From the NCBI RefSeq assembly GCF_030063145.1, contig NZ_JASISM010000004.1, positions 341,682 to 405,681 of the forward strand: a DNA stretch of 64,000 nt, read 5' to 3'. A program made the position numbers and the translations under genes. The notes under the pieces are model-generated. The model made no database searches. It was not told the DNA's origin and saw nothing but the letters and a program-made list of their open reading frames with translations. Source of the DNA: Cryobacterium sp. PH31-L1. Lineage in GTDB: Bacteria; Actinomycetota; Actinomycetes; Actinomycetales; Microbacteriaceae. Below, piece after piece: positions 1 to 9,389 of this stretch (position 1 is the stretch's first letter; the number at the start of each line of letters is the position of its first letter).

Positions 1-1
1 C

Positions 2-796
2 CGCGATTCCAAGCGCGGCGGAGCCTGGATGAACCCCCTGGTCTCACAATCCACCCTGCTCGGCACCGAGACGACCGTGGTCTGCAACAATCTCAACGTC
101 TCCAAGCCTGCCGCCGGGCAGCCGACCCTGCTCACCTACGACCAGGTCACCACCCTGTTCCACGAATTCGGTCATGCGCTGCACGGCCTGCTGGCCCGCG
201 CGACCTACCCCAAGTTCTCCGGCACCAACGTATACCGCGACTTCGTCGAGTTTCCCAGCCAGGTCAATGAGATGTGGATGCTCTGGCCGGAGGTTCTGGC
301 TAACTACGCCCGCCACTATGAGACCGGTGAGGCGATGCCGCAGCAGCTCGTAGACCGCATCCAGGCGTCGTCGGCTTTCAATGAGGGCTTCCTCACCAGC
401 GAATACCTGGCCGCAGCGCTGCTCGACCAGGCTTGGCACCGGATCGACGCGAACACGATCGTCATGGACGTCGCCCGGTTTGAAGCGGATGCCCTCGCTG
501 CCGTCGGCCTGGACAACCCCGCAGTTCCCACCCGCTACGCCAGCACCTACTTCGCCCACACCTTCTCCGGTGGGTATGACGCCGGGTACTACTCCTATAT
601 CTGGAGTGAAGTACTCGACGCCGACACCGTCGAATGGTTCAAGGAGAACGGCGGCCTCACCCGTGACAATGGTGATCGTTTTCGCGACCGCCTGCTCGGA
701 ATCGGCGGTACCAAGGACCCCCTCGAGGCTTACCGACACTGGCGCGGCCGGGACGCCGAGCTGCAGCCGCTGCTCGACCGCCGCGGGCTCAACTAG
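2..796 (+). CDS. M3 family oligopeptidase (Dcp/OpdA-like), 3' part only
   Basis: The frame is already open at base 2 (RDSKRGGAWMNP) and ends in TAG at 796, so only the C-terminal ~264 residues of a protein of about 680 are present. The segment GGAWMNP and the zinc motif HEFGH (bases 161-175), followed by the downstream ligand Glu in DFVEFPSQVNEMW, are typical of M3 thimet-type metallopeptidases, which trim short peptides in the cytoplasm. The internal ATG at 29 is not the real start. Whether it is a peptidyl-dipeptidase (Dcp) or an oligopeptidase A cannot be decided from this half. Confidence 0.93.
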   Translation, partial: RDSKRGGAWMNPLVSQSTLLGTETTVVCNNLNVSKPAAGQPTLLTYDQVTTLFHEFGHALHGLLARATYPKFSGTNVYRDFVEFPSQVNEMWMLWPEVLANYARHYETGEAMPQQLVDRIQASSAFNEGFLTSEYLAAALLDQAWHRIDANTIVMDVARFEADALAAVGLDNPAVPTRYASTYFAHTFSGGYDAGYYSYIWSEVLDADTVEWFKENGGLTRDNGDRFRDRLLGIGGTKDPLEAYRHWRGRDAELQPLLDRRGLN

Positions 797-857
797 CGTT
801 CTTCACCCTCAGGATTGAGGATGCGGTAGGCGGTCGGTCGTCCTAAGCTACTTGGCC

Positions 858-1625
858 ATGGACATCCAGACAGTCGCCGTTCAGGGCACTGCTCGTCGAC
901 GGTTTCTGTGGACCGTCGCCCTCGTCTGTGCCGTCATGCTGCTGACCGGCGTCGTCTCCCACTACCTGCGCGAGAACCTCGACAGCACCACTCCGGGCTG
1001 GCCCGCACTCAGCTCGGCGGCGAGCCTGCTCTACGCCGACGGTGAAGCGAACCTGTGGGCGTGGGCATCCGGACTGCTTCTGGCCGGCATCGGGCTGGCC
1101 CTGGCCTCAGTCGGGTTCACCGCTCGAACTGAGGGGGCCAGCGGTGCGCCCTATTTTGTTCTCGCTGCCGTCGCCGTCGAGCTGTCGGCCGACGAAATCG
1201 CCCAGCTGCATGAGAAACTCGCGCGGTTTGATCTGGGTAACCGGTTCACCTTCGCCTGGCTCACGGTCGGTGTTCCGTTGGCAATCGTGGTTGGCCTGAT
1301 CGTTCTGTGGATTGCCCGAGGAATCGACCGCCGACTTCGACGCCGACTCATCGTGGCCGGCGTCACTTATCTGATGGGCGCCGTCGGCTTCGAGGCCCTC
1401 GGCGGCATCGTCGTCGGCGGACACCTCGACGATCTCTCGCGGGCGAGCCTGTCGTATCATCTGCTGGTTGGTGTCGAAGAAGGCCTCGAGGTCACCGGCG
1501 CGCTGCTCGCTCTCGCGGCCGCACTGTTCGCCCTGAGCGTCGAACGCTCCACGGCTGGCCTGGTGCTGCGAACCGGGTTCGCCTCTGCGCGCCGGCCGCG
1601 CGACCGGCCCCAGGACACCGACTGA
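858..1625 (+). CDS. Multi-pass membrane protein of unknown function
   Basis: This 255-residue protein has about six hydrophobic segments: FLWTVALVCAVMLLTGVVSH near the N-terminus, then one around each of LWAWASGLLLAGIGLALASV, YFVLAAVAVELSADE, LTVGVPLAIVVGLIVLW, IVAGVTYLMGAVGFEALGG and EEGLEVTGALLALAAALF. An acidic ADEIAQLHEKL stretch follows the third and a conserved-looking VEEGLE precedes the last. A TTG six bases upstream (852) is an alternative start. I do not recognise the family. It lies 61 bases after the peptidase on the same strand. Confidence 0.75.
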   Translation: MDIQTVAVQGTARRRFLWTVALVCAVMLLTGVVSHYLRENLDSTTPGWPALSSAASLLYADGEANLWAWASGLLLAGIGLALASVGFTARTEGASGAPYFVLAAVAVELSADEIAQLHEKLARFDLGNRFTFAWLTVGVPLAIVVGLIVLWIARGIDRRLRRRLIVAGVTYLMGAVGFEALGGIVVGGHLDDLSRASLSYHLLVGVEEGLEVTGALLALAAALFALSVERSTAGLVLRTGFASARRPRDRPQDTD

Positions 1626-1673
1626 TAGGGCCATCCCCGACCGTATCCGGTCCACGCCTGACGACGACCTCAG

Positions 1674-2879
1674 CTACGGGTTTCGGGGCCGACGCCAGCC
1701 CAGCCACAGCATGAACACTCCCCCGACTACGAGGCCCCAAAAGGCCGACCCGATACCCACGATGGTGATGCCGGAGGCCGTCACTAAAAACGTTGCAATG
1801 GCACTGACGCGGTGCTCCGGTTCCGCCAGCGCACCGGTGATGCTCGTGACGAGGGCGCCGAGCAGGGCGAGGCCGGCGACGGCGATGATGAGGATCGGCG
1901 GTGACGCCGCGACGAGCGCCGTCGCCAGCCCGGCACCGAGGCCGAGCACGAGGTACCCGACCCCCGACGCGACCGTCGCGATCCAGCGTCTGGACGGGTC
2001 ACGGTGGGCATCCGGGCTCGCCATCAGGGCCGCCGTGATGGCGGCCAGGTTGATGTTGTGCGCCCCGAATACGGAACCGACCATGGTGCCGACGCCCGAC
2101 CAGACCAGCACCGAGCGCGGCGGTGGCCGATAACCGAAGGTGGACAGCACCGCGAAGCCCGGCACATTCTGGCCCGCCATCGTCACCACGAACAGGGGCA
2201 GGCCGAGGCTCACGATGACCAGGGGGTCGAAGACGGGAGCCACGAAGGTCAGGGCGGGAGCGGATGTCGGCGCGCTCAGCCACTCTGTTCCGGCCGTCAG
2301 GCCGATGCCGATCGCCGCTGCGACCATCGCAGACGGGACCGCCCAGCGCGGCGCCAGCCGGTACAGCACGAGCCACACCAGTATGACGGGAAGCGCCAGA
2401 AGCGGTTGCTCAACGGAGGCCTGGATGGGAGCCAGACAGATGGGAGAGAGGATGCCGGCCAGCATGGCCGCGGCCAGCGGCCTGGGAATGCTTGTGATCG
2501 CCCGCCCTAGCTGCGGCCACAACCCGCAGAGCACGATTAAAGCGCCACACGTCAGAAAAGCACCAACGGCCGCCTCGAAGCTGTCTGTCGTGGCACCGGC
2601 CGCGACCAGCAGCGCAGCGCCCGGCGTCGACCAGGCGAAGGAGACCGGCATTCGAAAATACCAGGGCAGGGCAATGCAGACGATACCCACGAGAAGGCAT
2701 AATGCCAGCAGGCCCGACGATGCCTGGGCCTCTGACGCACCGACGGCTCGCAGGCCGGCGATGACGAGCACAAACGAGCTCGCGAAGCCGGTGATGGCCG
2801 CCACGATGCCGGTCGAAATCGGTTGCACGAGTTCGCGTGCACGGGCGCCAGCGCTTTCACCGTGCGGGCTCTGCTCCAT
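1674..2879 (-). CDS. benE: BenE-family benzoate/H+ symporter-like transporter
   Basis: A 401-residue hydrophobic protein with 11-12 predicted membrane helices. The first helices (GIVAAITGFASSFVLVIAGL, the segment WYFRMPVSFAWSTPGAALL, and AAMLAGILSPICLAPIQA) match the BenE family, which imports benzoate or related aromatic acids with protons. The ATG at 2879 is chosen because GGGGGAG lies about 7 bases upstream; an in-frame ATG 11 codons earlier (2912) lacks this. No aromatic-degradation gene is nearby, so the substrate is open. Confidence 0.88.
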   Translation of the reverse strand: MEQSPHGESAGARARELVQPISTGIVAAITGFASSFVLVIAGLRAVGASEAQASSGLLALCLLVGIVCIALPWYFRMPVSFAWSTPGAALLVAAGATTDSFEAAVGAFLTCGALIVLCGLWPQLGRAITSIPRPLAAAMLAGILSPICLAPIQASVEQPLLALPVILVWLVLYRLAPRWAVPSAMVAAAIGIGLTAGTEWLSAPTSAPALTFVAPVFDPLVIVSLGLPLFVVTMAGQNVPGFAVLSTFGYRPPPRSVLVWSGVGTMVGSVFGAHNINLAAITAALMASPDAHRDPSRRWIATVASGVGYLVLGLGAGLATALVAASPPILIIAVAGLALLGALVTSITGALAEPEHRVSAIATFLVTASGITIVGIGSAFWGLVVGGVFMLWLGWRRPRNP

Positions 2880-3010
2880 ATCCGTCACTCCCCCGATGCG
2901 GTGCGCAGCCAACTGCGCCGCCCGTGCGCGGCGTCATCCGCCTTATCCGCCTACCCGTTACCACGTAGAGTACCGCTCGCCGTGATGCCCGGAGAACCGG
3001 TTCAGCTCGG

Positions 3011-4288
3011 TTAGGCGGACTTCACCTGGCGGGTCTTGTGCAGCACCATCTCGGCGGGAGCATTGTTCAGCACGGTATCGCGGGTGATGATGACCCGCTC
3101 CACGTCGGTGCTGGACGGCACCTCGAACATAACCGGGCCGAGTACCTCTTCAAGGATGGCTCGCAGCCCACGGGCACCGGTCTTGCGCAGCACGGCGAGG
3201 TCGGCGATGGCCTCGAGGGCCGGCTGCTCGAACTCGAGCTCCACCCCGTCGAGCTCGAACATGCGCTGGTACTGGCGCACCAGGGCGTTCTTGGGCACGG
3301 TGAGAATCTGCATGAGCGCCACCTGATCGAGCTGGGTGACGGTGGTGACGACGGGAAGCCGGCCGATGAACTCGGGGATCAGCCCGAATTTGTGCAAATC
3401 TTCGGGCAGCACTTCGCTGAACAGGTTGATGTCGTCGCCCTTGATGTGCAGGGGCGCCCCGAATCCGATGCCCTTCTTGCCTGCGCGCGACGAGATGATG
3501 TCTTCAAGCCCGGCAAAGGCGCCAGCCACGATGAACAGCACGTTCGTGGTGTCGATCTGAATGAACTCCTGGTGCGGATGCTTGCGCCCACCCTGCGGGG
3601 GAACCGACGCGATCGTGCCCTCGAGAATCTTCAGGAGCGCCTGCTGCACACCCTCGCCAGACACATCGCGGGTGATCGACGGGTTCTCGGCCTTGCGGGC
3701 GATCTTGTCGATCTCATCGATGTAGATGATGCCGGTCTCGGCCCGCTTGACGTCATAGTCGGCGGCCTGGATGAGCTTGAGAAGAATGTTCTCAACGTCT
3801 TCGCCGACGTAACCGGCTTCGGTGAGCGCCGTCGCATCCGCTACGGCGAAGGGAACATTGAGGCGTTTGGCCAAAGTCTGGGCGAGATAGGTCTTTCCGC
3901 AGCCGGTGGGGCCGATCAGCAGAATGTTGGACTTGGCGATCTCGACGTCGTCGTGAATGGCCTCGGCGGCGGTGAGCGTGGCCCGTGACCGCACACGCTT
4001 GTAGTGGTTGTACACGGCAACGGCAAGGGCCCGCTTGGCCGGTTCTTGCCCGATGACGTATTCCTCGAGGAAGCCGAAGATTTCTTTGGGCTTGGGGAGG
4101 TCGAACTCGCCGGCAGCAGCTTCAGAGCCGGCTTCAGCCAGGCGCTCTTCGATGATTTCGTTGCACAGCTCGACGCATTCGTCGCAGATGTACACGCCGG
4201 GGCCGGCGATGAGTTGTTGTACCTGCTTCTGGCTCTTTCCGCAGAAGGAACACTTCAGCAGGTCGGCACTTTCACCGATTCGGGCCAT
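3011..4288 (-). CDS. clpX: ClpX, ATP-dependent unfoldase of the Clp protease
   Basis: This 425-residue AAA+ unfoldase recognises and threads substrates into ClpP. An N-terminal zinc-binding domain has C13-x2-C16 and C35-x2-C38. Walker A is GPTGCGKT at residues 126-133, Walker B is [10 protein letters not shown], and the ClpP-docking loop IGFG follows RAGKKG. The ATG at 4288 is preceded by GAGGAGG at about 6 bases; the ATG five codons upstream overlaps that ribosome site and is rejected. It lies 133 bases downstream of clpP2 in the order tig-clpP1-clpP2-clpX. Confidence 0.98.
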   Translation of the reverse strand: MARIGESADLLKCSFCGKSQKQVQQLIAGPGVYICDECVELCNEIIEERLAEAGSEAAAGEFDLPKPKEIFGFLEEYVIGQEPAKRALAVAVYNHYKRVRSRATLTAAEAIHDDVEIAKSNILLIGPTGCGKTYLAQTLAKRLNVPFAVADATALTEAGYVGEDVENILLKLIQAADYDVKRAETGIIYIDEIDKIARKAENPSITRDVSGEGVQQALLKILEGTIASVPPQGGRKHPHQEFIQIDTTNVLFIVAGAFAGLEDIISSRAGKKGIGFGAPLHIKGDDINLFSEVLPEDLHKFGLIPEFIGRLPVVTTVTQLDQVALMQILTVPKNALVRQYQRMFELDGVELEFEQPALEAIADLAVLRKTGARGLRAILEEVLGPVMFEVPSSTDVERVIITRDTVLNNAPAEMVLHKTRQVKSA

Positions 4289-4421
4289 GTCAGCCTCCTC
4301 CATTGGTCTCGCTGCAATTGAGCCTAGCCTGTGCGTGTGACAGTTACGTGCAGCACGCCATAAACCGAAACGGCGCGCCGCCCGCAGGCGACGCGCCGGT
4401 CATGCCGGTTCAGGTCAGAGA

Positions 4422-5105
4422 CTATTTGACCAGCATCGGAAGGTTCTTCCGGCTGGTCAGAACCTGGTCGATCAGGCCGTATTCAAGGGCCTCGGCAGCA
4501 CTCATGATCTTGTCGCGGTCGATGTCCTTGTTAACCTGCTCGACGCTCCGGTTGGAGTGGTGAGCGAGGGTCTCCTCGAGCCAAACGCGCATGCGCAGAA
4601 TCTCGGCCGCCTGAATCTCGATGTCCGAGGCCTGGCCGCCGCCCTGCCCACCAACCGAGGGCTGGTGAATGAGGATGCGCGCGTTCGGCAGGGCGAGACG
4701 CTTGCCCGCTGTACCACCGGCGAGCAGCACGGCCGCAGCGGATGCCGCCTGCCCGAGGCAGACCGTCATCACGTGCGGGCGAATGTACTGCATGGTGTCA
4801 TAAATCGCCGTCATGGCGGTGAACGAACCGCCGGGCGAGTTAATGTACATGGTGATGTCGCGGTCGGGGTCCTGGCTCTCGAGCACGAGCAGCTGGGCCA
4901 TCACGTCGTCGGCCGAGGCGTCGTCGACCTGCACACCGAGAAAGATGATGCGGTCTTCGAACAGCTTGGCGTACGGGTCCTGGCGCTTGTAGCCGTAAGC
5001 CGTGCGCTCTTCGAAAGTCGGGAGAATGTAGCGCGATTCAGGAGCATTCTTGGTCGAGACGCCCATCGAGCTGTAGGCCGTTCCACCGAATGTGGGGATA
5101 GTCAT
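4422..5105 (-). CDS. clpP2: ClpP2, Clp protease proteolytic subunit
   Basis: A 227-residue serine peptidase with the ClpP triad S122 (GQAASAAA), H147 (LIHQPS) and D198 (DRDKIMSA). Actinobacteria have two ClpP proteins that form a mixed ClpP1P2 barrel; this downstream copy corresponds to ClpP2. It has a longer N-terminus than ClpP1 (a ~30-residue leader before [23 protein letters not shown]), consistent with a processed propeptide. It follows clpP1 by 27 bases, so the two are very likely co-transcribed. Confidence 0.97.
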   Translation of the reverse strand: MTIPTFGGTAYSSMGVSTKNAPESRYILPTFEERTAYGYKRQDPYAKLFEDRIIFLGVQVDDASADDVMAQLLVLESQDPDRDITMYINSPGGSFTAMTAIYDTMQYIRPHVMTVCLGQAASAAAVLLAGGTAGKRLALPNARILIHQPSVGGQGGGQASDIEIQAAEILRMRVWLEETLAHHSNRSVEQVNKDIDRDKIMSAAEALEYGLIDQVLTSRKNLPMLVK

Positions 5106-5132
5106 GGTTTCTTCCTGTTCAGTTTCGGTGGA

Positions 5133-5735
5133 CTACTTGGTGACTGCCGCGTCGGGGTCGGTGCCGCCGCCGCCGATGACATCCGAAGCGGATGCGCGGA
5201 GGTGGTCGACGAAACCGTATTCGAGGGCCTCCTGGGCGCTGAACCAGTTGTCGCGGTCACCGTCGGCGTTGATCTGCTCTGGCGTCTTGCCGGTCTGCGC
5301 GGCGGTGATCTCCGACAGTCGCTGCTTCATGTCGAGAATGAGGCGCGCTTGGGTCTGGATGTCGGCGGCCGTGCCACCGAATCCACCAGACGGCTGGTGC
5401 AGCAGCACCCGTGCATTCGGGGTGATGTACCGTTTGCCCTTGGTGCCCGAGGTGAGCAGGAACTGACCCATCGAGGCGGCCATGCCGATACCGACGGTGA
5501 CGATGTCGTTGGGTACGAACTGCATCGTGTCGTAGATCGCCATTCCGGCGGTGATCGAACCACCGGGAGAGTTGATGTAGAGGTAGATGTCGCGCTTCGA
5601 GTCTTCGGCTGCCAGCAACAGGATCTTGGCGCAGATCTCGTTGGCATTTTCGTCACGGACCTCTGAGCCGAGCCAGATGATGCGGTCCTTCAGCAGTCGG
5701 TCAAATACACCGTTGGTGGGTGTCGGGTCGGCCAT
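5133..5735 (-). CDS. clpP1: ClpP1, Clp protease proteolytic subunit
   Basis: A 200-residue ClpP-family peptidase with S88 (GMAASMGQ), H113 (LLHQPSGG) and D162 (DRDNWFSA), close to the usual length. It is first of the clpP1-clpP2 pair, and an intrinsic terminator (5852-5887) separates it from tig upstream, so it probably has its own promoter between 5736 and 5850. It should work with ClpP2 and ClpX in regulated degradation. Confidence 0.97.
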   Translation of the reverse strand: MADPTPTNGVFDRLLKDRIIWLGSEVRDENANEICAKILLLAAEDSKRDIYLYINSPGGSITAGMAIYDTMQFVPNDIVTVGIGMAASMGQFLLTSGTKGKRYITPNARVLLHQPSGGFGGTAADIQTQARLILDMKQRLSEITAAQTGKTPEQINADGDRDNWFSAQEALEYGFVDHLRASASDVIGGGGTDPDAAVTK

Positions 5736-5851
5736 GTCGTGCTCCGTTTCAGTTGTCGCTTCTCAATGAATCTATCGGAGCGCGCGAGCGAAAACGGCTC
5801 TGTTCGCCCTCGGCAGATTACCGAGCCCCGCACAGCGCACCCGCAGCATGC

Positions 5852-5887
5852 AAAAGGCCGACTGGAAAAAATCCAGCCGGCCGTTTT
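5852..5887 (-). terminator. Intrinsic terminator after tig
   Basis: The arms AAAAGGCCGACTGG and CCAGCCGGCCGTTTT pair almost perfectly around an A-rich loop. On the minus strand the stem is followed by a run of T, 14 bases past the tig stop codon. Confidence 0.8.
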
Positions 5888-5900
5888 ACGCGAACAGATG

Positions 5901-7307
5901 CTACTTCTTAGCAGCAGCCTTCTTCTTCTTGGGCTTCTCTTCAACCTCGGCGTCGGCTTCGACAACGGGGGCGTCATCGTCACTGGTGGCGGCATCCGCT
6001 TCGACAGCGGCGTCGTCGGCGGAATCATCGTCAACCGGGCCGGTGAATTCGCTCAGGTCAACCGGCTTGCCGTTGGAGTCAACGACCTCGGCCTTGCCCA
6101 GGGCAATGGCGAGGGCCTTGTTGCGGGCAACCTCGGCAACCATCGACGGAATCTGACCGTTGGTGTTGAGCGTCTGTACGAACTCGCTCGGGTCCATGCC
6201 GTACTGGCTGGCGCCCTGGATGAGGTACTGAGTGAGCTCGTCCTGGCTAACCTTGACCTGCTCTGCTTCGGCGATCGTGTCGAGCAGAATCTGCTGACGG
6301 AACGTCTTCTCGCTGGCTTCGGTGACCTCGGCGCGGTGGGTGTCGTCTTCGAGACGGCTTTCGCCCTCGAGGTGACGGTTCACCTCATCGAGGATGATCG
6401 CGGCGGGGATCGGAACCTCGACCGAGCCGAGAAGCGTCTCGATGAGACGCTCACGGGCCTGGCTGCCCTGGCCGAAGGCCTTCGACTTCTCGACCTGAAC
6501 CTTGAGGCTCTCGGTCAGCTCGGCCATGGTGTCGAACTCGCTCGAGATCTGAGCGAAGTCGTCGTTGGCCTCTGGCAGCTCGCGCTCCTTGACGGCGATG
6601 ACCGTGATCGTGATCTCGGCCGTCTCGCCCTCGTGGTCTCCACCCATGAGGTCGGAGTTGAAGGTGGTGGTCTCGCCGGCGCTGAGCGAATCGAGCGCCT
6701 CGTCGATGCCGTCGATGAGGTCGCCGGAGCCGACCTCATAGGAGATTCCGCTGGCGGTATCGACCTCCTCGCCATCAATGGCCGCGTTCAGATCGATCTG
6801 GGCGAAGTCGCCGGTCTTGGCGGGACGGTCAACAGTGATGAGCGTGCCGAAACGGCTGCGCAGCTTGTCTAGTTCTTCGGCGATTTCTTCGTCGGACACG
6901 TCGACAGCGTCGACGGTGAGCTTGAGGCCGGCGTAGTCGGGCAGGTCGATCTCGGGGCGCACGTCAACCTCGATGGCGAGAAGCAGGTCACCGGAGAAGT
7001 CGGTGTTGCTCGGCCATTCGACGATGTCGGCTTCGGGGCGACCCAACGGGCGCAGCTTGTTCTCTTCGACGGCGGCGCGGTAGAAACCGTCGAGGCCCTC
7101 GTTGACGGCGTGTTCCAGAACGGCAGCTTTGCCGACGCGCTGGTCGATAATCGCGGGCGGGATCTTTCCCTTACGAAAACCGGGGATGTTGATGTCTTCG
7201 GCAATGTGGCCGTAGGCGTGGGTGATGGCTGGCTTCAGCTCGTCGGGGCTCACCGTGATGGTGAGCTTGGCGCGCGTGGGGCTCAGTTTTTCGACCGTGG
7301 ACTTCAC
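5901..7307 (-). CDS. tig: Trigger factor, ribosome-associated chaperone and prolyl isomerase
   Basis: A 468-residue protein with the three trigger-factor domains: an N-terminal ribosome-binding domain with the signature GFRKGKIP, a central FKBP-type isomerase domain (around [19 protein letters not shown]) and a C-terminal chaperone domain. The tail is acidic and then lysine-rich ([13 protein letters not shown]). The GTG at 7307 is chosen because AGGAGAG lies just upstream and the protein then begins [14 protein letters not shown], as in the family. The longer open frame to 7391 runs into the tRNA-Pro gene and is not coding there. Confidence 0.97.
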   Translation of the reverse strand: MKSTVEKLSPTRAKLTITVSPDELKPAITHAYGHIAEDINIPGFRKGKIPPAIIDQRVGKAAVLEHAVNEGLDGFYRAAVEENKLRPLGRPEADIVEWPSNTDFSGDLLLAIEVDVRPEIDLPDYAGLKLTVDAVDVSDEEIAEELDKLRSRFGTLITVDRPAKTGDFAQIDLNAAIDGEEVDTASGISYEVGSGDLIDGIDEALDSLSAGETTTFNSDLMGGDHEGETAEITITVIAVKERELPEANDDFAQISSEFDTMAELTESLKVQVEKSKAFGQGSQARERLIETLLGSVEVPIPAAIILDEVNRHLEGESRLEDDTHRAEVTEASEKTFRQQILLDTIAEAEQVKVSQDELTQYLIQGASQYGMDPSEFVQTLNTNGQIPSMVAEVARNKALAIALGKAEVVDSNGKPVDLSEFTGPVDDDSADDAAVEADAATSDDDAPVVEADAEVEEKPKKKKAAAKK

Positions 7308-7350
7308 TCGTGACTCTCCTGTGTATTGAAACGGTGTGCTGCGGGTAATG

Positions 7351-7424
7351 TCGGGGCGACAGGAGTTGAACCTGCGACTTCTCGCCCCCAAAACGAGCGC
7401 TCTACCAAGCTGAGCTACGCCCCG
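7351..7424 (-). tRNA. tRNA-Pro (anticodon TGG)
   Basis: Read on the minus strand, the 7-bp acceptor stem CGGGGCG/CGCCCCG closes a cloverleaf with D-arm TAGCTCAGCTTGGTAGAGC, anticodon stem CTCGT/GCGAG with loop TTTGGGG (anticodon TGG), and T-arm with GGTTCAACTCC. The discriminator base is A and CCA is not encoded. It lies 43 bases upstream of tig on the same strand. Confidence 0.95.
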
Positions 7425-7606
7425 GATCTTTTCAATCCGTTGGTACTGATAACTGGGGAACCAATTCGTTGGCGCGTGAGAACGCTCGCGACAGCCGGAT
7501 TGACCTCAGCCAGTCTAATGCACGGCTTTCGAGCGGATGCGCCCGCACTGGCATCCGGCGCCCGGTTTCTTGTACTACGCTATCCCAGTGCCCGAATGTT
7601 GGGCGT

Positions 7607-7677
7607 GGGGTCGTAGCTCAATGGTAGAGCCTGAGTTTTCCAAACTTATGACGCGGGTTCGATTCCCGTCGACCCCT
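7607..7677 (+). tRNA. tRNA-Gly (anticodon TCC)
   Basis: The acceptor stem GGGGTCG/CGACCCC, a short D-loop (TAGCTCAATGGTAGAGC), anticodon stem TGAGT/ACTTA with loop TTTCCAA (anticodon TCC) and T-arm CGGGTTCGATTCCCG give a complete 71-nt cloverleaf. CCA is not encoded. Confidence 0.95.
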
Positions 7678-7694
7678 CTGTTTAGCGCTTCACA

Positions 7695-7728
7695 GTGAAA
7701 GCCGCCAGCCCACGCTGGCGGCTTTCAC
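7695..7728. terminator. Bidirectional terminator hairpin
   Basis: A perfect 14-bp stem, GTGAAAGCCGCCAG paired with CTGGCGGCTTTCAC around CCCACG, lies between the end of tRNA-Gly and the end of the convergent multicopper oxidase gene, so it can serve both. Confidence 0.8.
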
Positions 7729-7749
7729 TCGTTAAGCGGATGCCCTTGC

Positions 7750-9342
7750 TTAGTGCCCGTGGACCGGCGCGAGCACGCGCGGCCCGCTGCCGATAGCCAG
7801 GTTGGATTTCGGCACGATCGAGTCGTGCGCGGTGGGCGGCGTACCGGCCTGCTCCCCGGGCTTGACCACCACGAACTGGCCCATCATTCCGGCGTCTTCG
7901 TGCGCGAGCATGTGGCAGTGGAACATATACGGAAAGTTAGCATCGGAATATTCCGCAAACTGCATGATCAATTCGTAGCGAACGCCGGGTTCGAGATAAA
8001 TGGTGTCCTTCCACCCGGAGAGTTCCGCTGGCGGCGACTCGGTCCCCACCCGCAGCACCTGAAACTGCACGGCGTGCACGTGAAAGTTGTGCGGCAACGG
8101 CATCGCGTTGTCGACGGTCCACACCTCGGTCGCTCCGGCCCCAACGGTCTCGTCGATGCGGGTCATGTCCATCAGCTTGTTGTTGATGGTGTAACCGTTG
8201 AGGGTGAAGGAACGGTCGGTGGTGGCATCCGCTTTGTCGAGTGGCACGATGTTGGCCAGGGTGGTCGGCGTCGCGCCGATGCTGCTGAGGGTGTCGGCAG
8301 CGCGCAGTTCCATGACGTCGAGGGTGTCGTCACCGGCGTTACGTGTCGCGGCGCTGGCCGACGTGCCGAGGTCGGGCGGGGTGGACTGCAGTTTCACGGT
8401 CTCACCCGGGGTCATTTTCACGAGAATCTCGGCGCGTTCCCCCGGTGACAAGCGGATGTGGTCCATCGGTGCCGCCTCGCCGAGCAGTCCCCCATCGGTT
8501 CCGATCAAATCGAACGAGTGCCCATCGCTGAACCCGAAGTCGTACACGCGCGCCGTGGACCCGTTGACCAGGCGCAGGCGCACGACGTCGCTGGTCACGT
8601 CGAGGTAGGGCGCGAGGGTGCCGTTGACCAGCAGCTGGTCACCGATCGGCCCGATATAGCCGCGCACGTCGGTGACGAACTGGCCGTTGTCGTCGAAGCG
8701 GCGGTCCTGCACCACGACGGGAATGTCGTCGACCCCGTAGCTGCGCGGCAGGTTGAGCGCCGCCTCCTCGTCGTCCTGCAGCAGGAACAGGCCGGCGAGC
8801 CCCATTTCGACCTGGTGTTCGGTCCTTCCCTCAGGGTGCGGGTGATACCAGAGGGTTGCCGCGGGTTGATCGATCGTGAAGTTCGGGCTCCAGCTCGCGC
8901 CGGGTTCGACCATCTGGTGCGGGCCGCCGTCCATCTCGGCGGGCAGGCTCATGCCGTGCCAGTGCACCGTCGTGGCCTGGTCGAGGTCGTTGGCAACGTT
9001 GATGCGCACCGTATCGCCGCGTTCCGCAACGAGGGTCGGGCCGAGGTAGCTTCCGTTGTAACCCCAGGTATCGGTGGCGACGCCTGGCGTGAACTCGGTC
9101 GTGCCCTCCTCGGCCGTGAGGTTGAAGACTCGCTCCCCGTCGGCGTTCACCGTCGATTCGGCCAGCGCCGGGATGGCGAGCGGGTTCACAAAATCGATGC
9201 TGCCGACGGTGTCGATCACGCCCGCGCCGGTGTCGCCGGTGCAGGCAGTCAGGCCCACGGCGAGTACCACAGCGCCCACGACGGCACCGCTGACGATGGT
9301 GGCCACACGACGGCGCGGCCGGGCAAGTCGACTCTGGTTCAT
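7750..9342 (-). CDS. Lipoprotein multicopper oxidase (CueO/bilirubin-oxidase type)
   Basis: A 530-residue exported oxidase with a basic N-terminus, one hydrophobic stretch and a lipobox (VGLTAC, Cys34), so it is probably tethered outside the membrane. All four copper-ligand blocks are visible: H127-W-H129-G, H167-P-H169, H418-N-F-H421-V-H423, and H475-C476-H477 with H481 and axial M486. Such enzymes oxidise Cu(I), Mn(II) or phenolics while reducing O2 to water; the substrate is not clear here. The gene stands alone between the tRNA-Gly terminator and nei. Confidence 0.92.
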   Translation of the reverse strand: MNQSRLARPRRRVATIVSGAVVGAVVLAVGLTACTGDTGAGVIDTVGSIDFVNPLAIPALAESTVNADGERVFNLTAEEGTTEFTPGVATDTWGYNGSYLGPTLVAERGDTVRINVANDLDQATTVHWHGMSLPAEMDGGPHQMVEPGASWSPNFTIDQPAATLWYHPHPEGRTEHQVEMGLAGLFLLQDDEEAALNLPRSYGVDDIPVVVQDRRFDDNGQFVTDVRGYIGPIGDQLLVNGTLAPYLDVTSDVVRLRLVNGSTARVYDFGFSDGHSFDLIGTDGGLLGEAAPMDHIRLSPGERAEILVKMTPGETVKLQSTPPDLGTSASAATRNAGDDTLDVMELRAADTLSSIGATPTTLANIVPLDKADATTDRSFTLNGYTINNKLMDMTRIDETVGAGATEVWTVDNAMPLPHNFHVHAVQFQVLRVGTESPPAELSGWKDTIYLEPGVRYELIMQFAEYSDANFPYMFHCHMLAHEDAGMMGQFVVVKPGEQAGTPPTAHDSIVPKSNLAIGSGPRVLAPVHGH

Positions 9343-9389
9343 TACCCTATTTTCGCAGCTGGCCGGGCGCCGTCACACCACGGCGAAGC

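Noticed and set aside
5739..6872. 377-codon open frame opposite tig
   Set aside because: Antisense shadow of trigger factor and its terminator; no ribosome site and a low-complexity product.
7308..7391. N-terminal extension of trigger factor
   Set aside because: It would overlap tRNA-Pro, and the GTG at 7307 has a good ribosome site and the family start.
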